Positions 58,142 through 64,000 of a DNA stretch of 64,000 nucleotides are shown here, piece by piece; within the stretch, counting starts at the first letter, position 1, and each line of letters starts with the position of its first letter. Location: the NCBI RefSeq assembly GCF_047511655.1, contig NC_133400.1, forward strand, positions 36,658,001-36,722,000, read 5' to 3'. Position numbers and translations under genes: made by a program. The stretch is from Castor canadensis (lineage: Eukaryota; Chordata; Mammalia; Rodentia; Castoridae). The notes beneath the pieces are model-generated. The model did not search any database. It was not told the DNA's origin and worked only from the letters and a program-made list of their open reading frames with translations.

Positions 58142-58280
58142 GAGAATTACCAAAATGTGACAGATGTGAAGTGACCACATGCTGTTAGAAAAATGTACTG
58201 GTGGACTTGCTCCACACAGGGTTGTCACCAATCTTCAATTTATAAAATGTGCAGTATATGCAAAGCAGAGTGTGCCTGTA

Positions 58281-58679
58281 TGGTGGACATTAAATGAAAG
58301 ACTTGTCTAATAATATAATAAGCTCGTACCATAGATATGACCTACTATCCTAAAAGTATGTATGTATGTCTGTGTGTTCACATGTATATTTATATCATGA
58401 AAATTATTCATCCCTTAATGGTTTAGAATTCACTTAATTAACTAGACCTACTGCGTTTTGGGAATTATATCTTTGATTGCCTTTCAACTTCTTTCCTGAT
58501 TGTTGAACTTCTCAAATATTTTATTAAACTCCAGTCAATTTCACTTTTAATCAAGTTTCATTATTTTATTATTTATTATTTTCTATTTTATACACAGAAA
58601 ATTTCCTTAACTTTATGTGGTCTTTTTAACTTTCTTTGGTTTATTTTGTTATCTTTTCTAGTTTCTTATGTTAAAGATG
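58281..58679 (-). mobile_element. Ancient L1 ORF2 fragment (probable)
   Basis: The part after 58430 (CTACTGCGTTTTGGGAATTATATC, GGTTTATTTTGTTATCTTTTCTAGTTTCTTATG) reads in reverse as L1 linker/RT, continuing the fragment left of the Tigger. The first 150 bases are unclear. Confidence 0.5.
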
Positions 58680-58751
58680 CATTTTTATGTTCATTTCTGT
58701 TGCTATAACTAAATACCACAGACTAGACAATTTATAAAGAATACAGATTTA

Positions 58752-58825
58752 GGGCTAGGAGTGAAGCTCAGTGGTAGAGTGCTTGCCTAGTGTTGTACAA
58801 GGCCTTGGACTTGATCCTTAGCAAA
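58752..58825 (+). mobile_element. ID SINE (monomer)
   Basis: GGGCTAGGAGTGAAGCTCAGTGGTAGAGTGCTTGCC ... GGACTTGATCCTTAGC. It is the classic rodent ID type rather than the GAGTTCAAACCCC type. Its A-rich tail has expanded to a purine microsatellite. Confidence 0.9.
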
Positions 58826-58990
58826 GAAAGAAAGATAAAGACAGAGAGAAGGAAGGAAGGAAGAGAGGGAGGGAGGGAGGGAAGGAGGGAGGGAAGGAAA
58901 GGAAGGAAAGGAGGAAGGGAAGGAGGGAAGAAATGAAGGAAGGGAGGAAGGGAAGGAGGGAAGGAAAGAGGGAAGGGAGGAAGGGAGGAT
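58826..58990. repeat. (GGAA)n / (GGGA)n purine microsatellite
   Basis: About 165 bases of GGAAGGAA, GGGAGGGA and AAGGAAAGG units run from the ID tail. All-purine, so triplex potential. Open frames here are artefacts. Confidence 0.97.
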
Positions 58991-59227
58991 GAACATGACA
59001 GAGGACACAGGAGCACAGGAGCCGACTCACTTGTATAACAACCCACTCTGAGAAGAACAAACTCACTCCCAGAAGAGTTGACTCACACTTCTGGGACTGC
59101 ATTGATCCTCTCATGAGGGTGGAGCCCTATGATCTAGTCCCTCCCAAAGGCCCCAGCTCCCAACAGCGCCACACTGGAGATTAAGCTTCAACATAAGGTT
59201 TGGAAGGAACATTCAAACCATAGCATT

Positions 59228-61029
59228 GAACTCATTAATTTTCAATACTTCTCACTTTCCAGTGTATGCAATTAAAGCTATATCTATTCCTCCAAATACT
59301 GCAAAAAAAATCATTAGTTTTGAAGTATTAGATTTCATGAGAATATGGTATGTTTCTTCACTTGTTTATATATTATATTATGCCCATTAGTAAATATTAG
59401 AGCTGATTTCCATAGATCCTTCACATCTTACTAAATCCATTGTTGCTATTGTTCATGGTCTCCTCCCCCCTTGCTGTTTTTCAGTTGGTTATTAATGACT
59501 GTATATTAACAATTTTTAATCTGTGACTTTTGTATCAAACCACATTACTAAATTCATATCAGAACTAAGAGCTTCTCAGTTTGGTCTTGTGGATTTCTAG
59601 GAAGACAATCAAATCATCTGTAAACTACTGTACAAAATAGGTGTCCAGTAAATATTTGCTGAATGAATATTTTCTGAATTTCTGAGCTTATCTTTCAAGA
59701 AACTGGAGAATCTTGTGTTTCTCAAGAACCATGTCCTAATGGAAATAGGATGGAGGGGTGAACATGTTCAAGGTATACGGTACACATGTTTGGAATCATC
59801 ACAATGAACCCCCCTTTTATTATTAACATATAATAATTCAGAAATAAAATTTTAAAAAAGAGAAAGAACCATGTCCTCCAGAAATCTGTCACCTTTTTAA
59901 ATATATATTCTGATTCTTTCTACACATACCTTGTATGTGCAATGGTTTATTTCATCCTATTATATAAGTTATACTCTGGTCTTAAATAATTTAGAAGAAT
60001 CAGAATGTAAAGAATTACAGCACACCATTTTCACAAACATCAGGGCTTCAACGGTGGAAACCGTGACATTTCTGAAATGACTTCCACATGAAACCCAAGC
60101 TTCAAGAGTAGTTCTGTCCTTCTTTGCCAGAGACACTGTGGGACAGTGGCCTGCTGCTCTTTTACAGTCACTCTTCCCACAGAGAGGAACAGAGGACAGA
60201 AATGCTGAATCTTGCCCTGGTGGCTACACTCATCCAGGAGGACTTGAAAGATTGAGAAAAGTGAACTGTCCTCCTGAAACAGATTTGCTTTTTCTATATT
60301 TGATTTAAGCAATCCAAACTTAAAAAAAAAATCAATGAGGGCGAAGGAGGCAAGAGGAGCAGGAAAATGAGCCCTTTGAAAATTCCTCCAGAGAGCCCGG
60401 CACAGGCTATTAATATTAACACAAGGTGCCTCCTGCCTCTGATGCTTTAGAGAGTCTCAGGCTGGCTCCCAGGAACCCTGCTGGGCCAGGCTCCTTTTGA
60501 ATGTTAAGAATAAGACTCACAGCTTCTAAGTTAGACAGAAAAATGTCCATTTTCCTTTGTGCACACTTTCACAGGAAGCTGCCTCCAGCACAGAAGAAAA
60601 GAAGGAAAACAACGAGAATTCTTAACCACAGGCTGCTTCTTGGCAAGGAAAATCCTTATTTAAGAATCTTACAAAGTGAAGGATGAACAAGAGACAATAA
60701 AATGAAGCTCAAATTCATCTTGGAAAAGTATTTGTTTCTCAGATAGACTCAATTACTGATATTGCTTGGATGGTGACCTACAACCATTGGTACCCAATGT
60801 GGTACAGCAAACAAGGCAGATAACCTCAGTTCTAAAAGAAAATGAGCAGAGGACAGAAAGACTTTAAAAATTAGAAGGAAGGATAATAAATGTGTCAGCC
60901 ATTCCCCTAGATACATAGGCTTCTTACTGGAAATTCAAACTTGGACTTTGAACACAAAGAGAGACTCACCAATGGTCTCTCCAATATCCAGAATAGGATA
61001 GGACTCATTAAGCAATGCTATGCTTGGCC
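59228..61029. other. Unassigned; first part may be old L1
   Basis: 59228-59310 (ACTCATTAATTTTCAATACTTCTCAC, AATTAAAGCTATATCTATTCC) looks like the continuation of the old L1 beyond the LTR. From 59310 on no exon or named repeat was recognised. Confidence 0.4.
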
Positions 61030-61340
61030 ACCCTCCCTGTGTTGATTCCTCTGAACAACCCACTTGTTTGCACACCCCTTCTACTGAAAACATCCCTTCC
61101 CACTTGGACTGTTAATCTACCAGTTCTTAAAATCAGCTGAGAAGTCCCCTTCTCCTGATATTCTCCTCTGATCTTCCAGGCACCTATCAAACCAGATTAT
61201 AATTGTCCCTTACTTGTTTATCTTCTCCACTACACTTCATGTCAGCTGGCATTGAAGGCTGCTCACCTGACACAGTGCCTGGTACATGGTAAGAACTCAA
61301 CAAATACCTATTGAGCAAATGAACAGAGTATAGACCAGCC
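61030..61340 (+). mobile_element. LINE-2 3' fragment
   Basis: The end is diagnostic: CACAGTGCCTGGTACATGGTAAGAACTCAACAAATACCTATTGAGCAAATGAAC. Upstream text (CCCTTACTTGTTTATCTTCTCC) also fits L2. Confidence 0.75.
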
Positions 61341-61804
61341 TAGCTTTTCCATGGGGCAATATAAGGTACCTTCTTGTCCTAGGGCTGCATTTCTGTTTGA
61401 AATGAAGGCATTTTCAAGGTTAAATGTATTCTTGGAACCACACTTAATTGGCTAGCTTCCCAGGCACTAAATCATTTGGTTCCAGGAGAAAGAATTTTCC
61501 CCCCTTGGCAAATATTTCCTAAAGAAAAGTGGATAAGGCAATGGCTGGAAGAAAATGAAGCGTTACGGTGTAGCTGCAGAAACGGCCAAACACTGCCAAA
61601 GCTGTCCTACGGGCTTGCCCACCCAGGGAATAGCTATAAATATTTTCATCAGTTAGGCTATTAAGACAAAGTTATCTTGAAAACACTTTCTGAACATTAA
61701 GGCACAGATGCTTACTAATAATTCATTGCCCTTCCTTCCTCTCCTTTCTGACATAGCTGGTTCAAAGGACACCTTTCATTTTAGGGCTACATTTGAAATC
61801 TTTG
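61341..61804. other. Unassigned non-coding sequence
   Basis: Nothing recognised. It ends at the poly-A of L1 copy C. Confidence 0.45.
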
Positions 61805-61820
61805 GCCTTTTTTTTTTTTC

Positions 61821-62304
61821 ATTTTTCTTTTATTATTCATATGTGCATACAAGGCTTGGTTCATTTCTCCCCCCTGCCCCCACCCCCTCCCTTACCACCC
61901 ACTCCGCCCCCTCCCTCTCCCCCCCCCCCAATACCCAGCAGAAACTATTTTGCCCTTATTTCTAATTTTGTTGTAGAGAGAGTATAAGCAATAACCGGAA
62001 GGGACAAGGGTTTTTGCTGGTTGAGATAAGGATAGCTATACAGGGCATTGACTCACATTGATTTCCTTGCATGGGTGTTACCTTCTAGGTTAATTCTTTT
62101 TGATCTAACCTTTTCTCTAGTACCTGTTCCCCTTTTCCTATTGGCCTCAGTTGCTTTAAGGTATCTGCTTTAGTTTCTCTGCGTTAAGGGCAACAAATGC
62201 TAGCTAGTTTTTTAGGTGTCTTACCTATCCTCACCCCTTCCCTGTGTGCTCTCGCTTTTATCATGTGCTCATAGTCCAATCCCTTTGTTGTGTTTGCCCT
62301 TGAT
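61821..62304 (-). other. L1 copy C 3' UTR with G-rich tract
   Basis: In L1 sense the 3' UTR contains a purine/G-rich run at 61932-61868 with many GGG to GGGGGGGGG runs, the site where L1 3' UTRs are known to form G-quadruplexes. The same tract is kept in the fragment at 28063. Confidence 0.8.
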
Positions 62305-64000
62305 CTAATGTCCATATATGAGGGAGAACATACGATTTTTGGTCTTTTGGGCCAGGCTAACCTCACTCAGAATGATGTTCTCCAATTCCATCCATTTACC
62401 AGCGAATAATAACATTTCGTTCTTCTTCATGGCTGCATAAAATTCCATTGTGTATAGATACCACATTTTCTTAATCCATTCGTCAGTGCTGGGGCATCTT
62501 GGCTGTTTCCATAACTTGGCTATTGTGAATAGTGCCACAATAAACATGGGTGTGCAAGTGCCTCTGGAGTAACCTGTGTCACAGTCTTTTGGGTGTATCC
62601 CCAAGAGTGGTATTGCTGGATCAAATGGTAGATAGATGTCCAGCTTTTTAAGTAGCCTCCAAATTTTTTTCCAGAGTGGTTGTACTAGTCTACATTCCCA
62701 CCAACAGTGTAAGAGGGTTCCTTTTTCCCCGCATCCTCGCCAACACCTGTTGTTGGTGGTGTTGCTGATGATGGCTATTCTAACAGGGGTGAGGTGGAAT
62801 CTTAGCGTGGTTTTAATTTGCATTTCCTTTATTGCTAGAGATGGTGAGCATTTTTTCATGTGTTTTCTGGCCATTTGAATTTCTTCTTTTGAGAAAGTTC
62901 TGTTTAGTTCACTTGCCCATTTCTTTATTGGTTCATTAGTTTTGGGAGAATTTAGTTTTTTAAGTTCCCTATATATTCTGGTTATCAGTCCTTTGTCTGA
63001 TGTATAGTTGGCAAATATTTTCTCCCACTCTGTGGGTGTTCTCTTCAGTTTAGAGACCATTTCTTTTGATGAACAGAAGCTTTTTAGCTTTATGACGTCC
63101 CATTTATCTATGCTGTCTTAGTTGCTGTGCTGCTGGGGTTTCATTGAGAAAGTTCTTACCTATACCTACTAACTCCAGAGTATTTCCTACTCTTTCTTGT
63201 ATCAACTTAAGAGTTTGGGGTCTGATATTAAGATCCTTGATCCAGTTTGAGTTAATCTTGGTATAGGGTGATATACATGGATCTAGTTTCAGTTTTTTGC
63301 AGACTGCTAACCAGTTTTCCCAGCAGTTTTTGTTGAAGAGGCTGCTATTTCTCCATCGTATATTTTTAGCTCCTTTGTCAAAGATAAGTTGCTTATAGTT
63401 GTGTGGCTTCATATCTGGGTCCTCTATTCTGTTCCACTGGTCTTCATGTCTGTTTTTGTGCCAGTACCATGCTGTTTTTATTGTTATTGCTTTGTAATAT
63501 AGTTTGAAGTCAGGTATTGTGATACCTCCTGCATTGTTCTTTTGACTGAGTATTGCCTTGGCTATTCGTGGCCTCTTATGTTTCCATATAAATTTAACAG
63601 TAGATTTTTCAATCTCTTTAATGAATGTCATTGGAATTTTGATGGGAATTGCATTAAACATGTAGATTACTTTTGGGAGTATCGACATTTTTACAGTGTT
63701 GATTCTACCAATCCATGAGCATGGGAGATCTCTCCACTTTCTATAGTCTTCCTCAATATCTTTCTTCAGAAGTGCATAGTTTTCCTTGTAGAGGTCTTTC
63801 ACATCTTTTGTTAGGTTTACACCTAGGTATTTGATTTTGTTTGAGGCTATTGTAAATGGAATTGTTTTCATACATTCTTTTTCCATTTGCTCATTGTTAG
63901 TGTATAGAAATGCTAATGATTTTTCTATGTTGATTTTATATCCTGCTACCTTGCTATAGCTATTGATGATGTCTAGAAGCTTCTGAGTAGAGTTTTTTGG
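62305..64000 (-). pseudogene. L1 ORF2, C-terminal half, one frameshift
   Basis: From the window edge the frame is open ([31 protein letters not shown] onward) to a stop at 63104. A single-base loss near 63110 shifts it, and the [13 protein letters not shown] and following frame then continues to a stop at 62305. Segments seen are the end of the RT/thumb with [17 protein letters not shown], the [14 protein letters not shown] block, the [17 protein letters not shown] block and the Cys-rich C-terminal motif at 62745-62692 (C-x3-C-x7-H-x4-C). The catalytic RT motifs lie beyond the edge. Apart from the shift, no stop interrupts about 565 codons, so this is a recent but probably inactive copy. Confidence 0.92.

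Larger units (their letters stand above)
55246..58278 (-). mobile_element. Tigger1-like (TcMar) DNA transposon, nearly full length
   Basis: The left end CAGGCAGATCTATTTACAGGTTTGGTTCTAGACCACC and the right end GCAAAGCAGAGTGTGCCTG are inverted terminal repeats, bounded by TA at 55244-55245 and 58279-58280, the mariner/Tigger target duplication. The interior (GGTGGAGGCC..., AAGACAACGGTGAAGTTTGC, CTTCTGCAGCTTCCTCACC) follows the Tigger1 consensus as I know it. With three SINE insertions removed, about 2.25 kb remains of the roughly 2.4 kb expected. Confidence 0.9.
58680..59227 (-). mobile_element. ERVL-MaLR (MST/THE1-type) solo LTR remnant, interrupted
   Basis: TTTCTGTTGCTATAACTAAATACCAC and TAGACAATTTATAAAG at the left and CATTCAAACCATAGCA at the right match the reversed MaLR LTR ends, as at 39575. 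An ID SINE and its GGAA-rich tail are inserted. No internal coding region. Confidence 0.65.
61805..64000 (-). mobile_element. LINE-1 copy C, 3' part (right end cut by window)
   Basis: Minus-strand L1 with poly-A (61809-61820 as T's), a 3' UTR (62304-61821) and ORF2 running to the window edge. It is the least degraded L1 here, with a single visible frameshift in about 1.7 kb of ORF2. The 5' end and its target duplication lie outside. Its 3' UTR is nearly identical to the fragment at 28063. Confidence 0.95.

Noticed and set aside
58768-59114. Proline/serine-rich open frames on the minus strand
   Set aside because: They translate the GGAA-type microsatellite at the ID tail.

Overview
The window looks like non-coding DNA from a mammal, and most likely a rodent. 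It is AT-rich, has no intact gene or CpG island, and is packed with LINE-1 (L1) copies, tRNA-derived ID-type SINEs and B1 (7SL-derived) SINEs, plus old mammal-wide MIR, L2, ERVL-MaLR and Tigger repeats. B1 and ID together point to Rodentia. The ID consensus here (ending in GAGTTCAAACCCCAGTACCAC) and the ID-tailed B1 dimers and trimers suggest Castorimorpha (beaver or kangaroo rat), but that is memory-based inference. No exon was recognised, and intergenic desert cannot be told from a long intron.

Layout. 1-3093 is a minus-strand L1 with its 5' UTR, a broken ORF1 and the start of ORF2. 3094-9500 is mostly unassigned sequence with a trimeric SINE, an ERVL-like LTR and simple repeats. 9500-23545 is an L1 graveyard: ancient L1 fragments, a second L1 (17329-21646) that has a 5' UTR and ORF2 but no ORF1, and many SINEs, several with clear target-site duplications (TSDs). 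23546-47350 is older and less repetitive. It holds L2, MIR and LTR pieces, an ADP/ATP translocase processed pseudogene (43785-44290), a long poly-G/poly-C palindrome (31828-31864) and several AT-rich stretches that could be conserved enhancers. 47360-47640 is an unidentified polyadenylated retrocopy. 51650-52465 and 54900-59300 are old L1s. The second is interrupted by a nearly full-length Tigger1-like DNA transposon (55246-58278), itself hit by three SINEs, and by a MaLR LTR hit by an ID SINE. 61805-64000 is the 3' part of the best preserved L1, with ORF2 broken by one visible frameshift.

Nothing here forms a pathway. The content is a layered record of retrotransposition. The L1 copies supply (in the past) the endonuclease and reverse transcriptase that would have moved the SINEs, the translocase pseudogene and the retrocopy. 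The most informative items are the trimeric B1-B1-ID SINE found three times with the same junction, ID copies lacking the segment between the A and B boxes, an L1-tail/SINE composite inside one TSD, the ORF1-less L1, and the palindrome.
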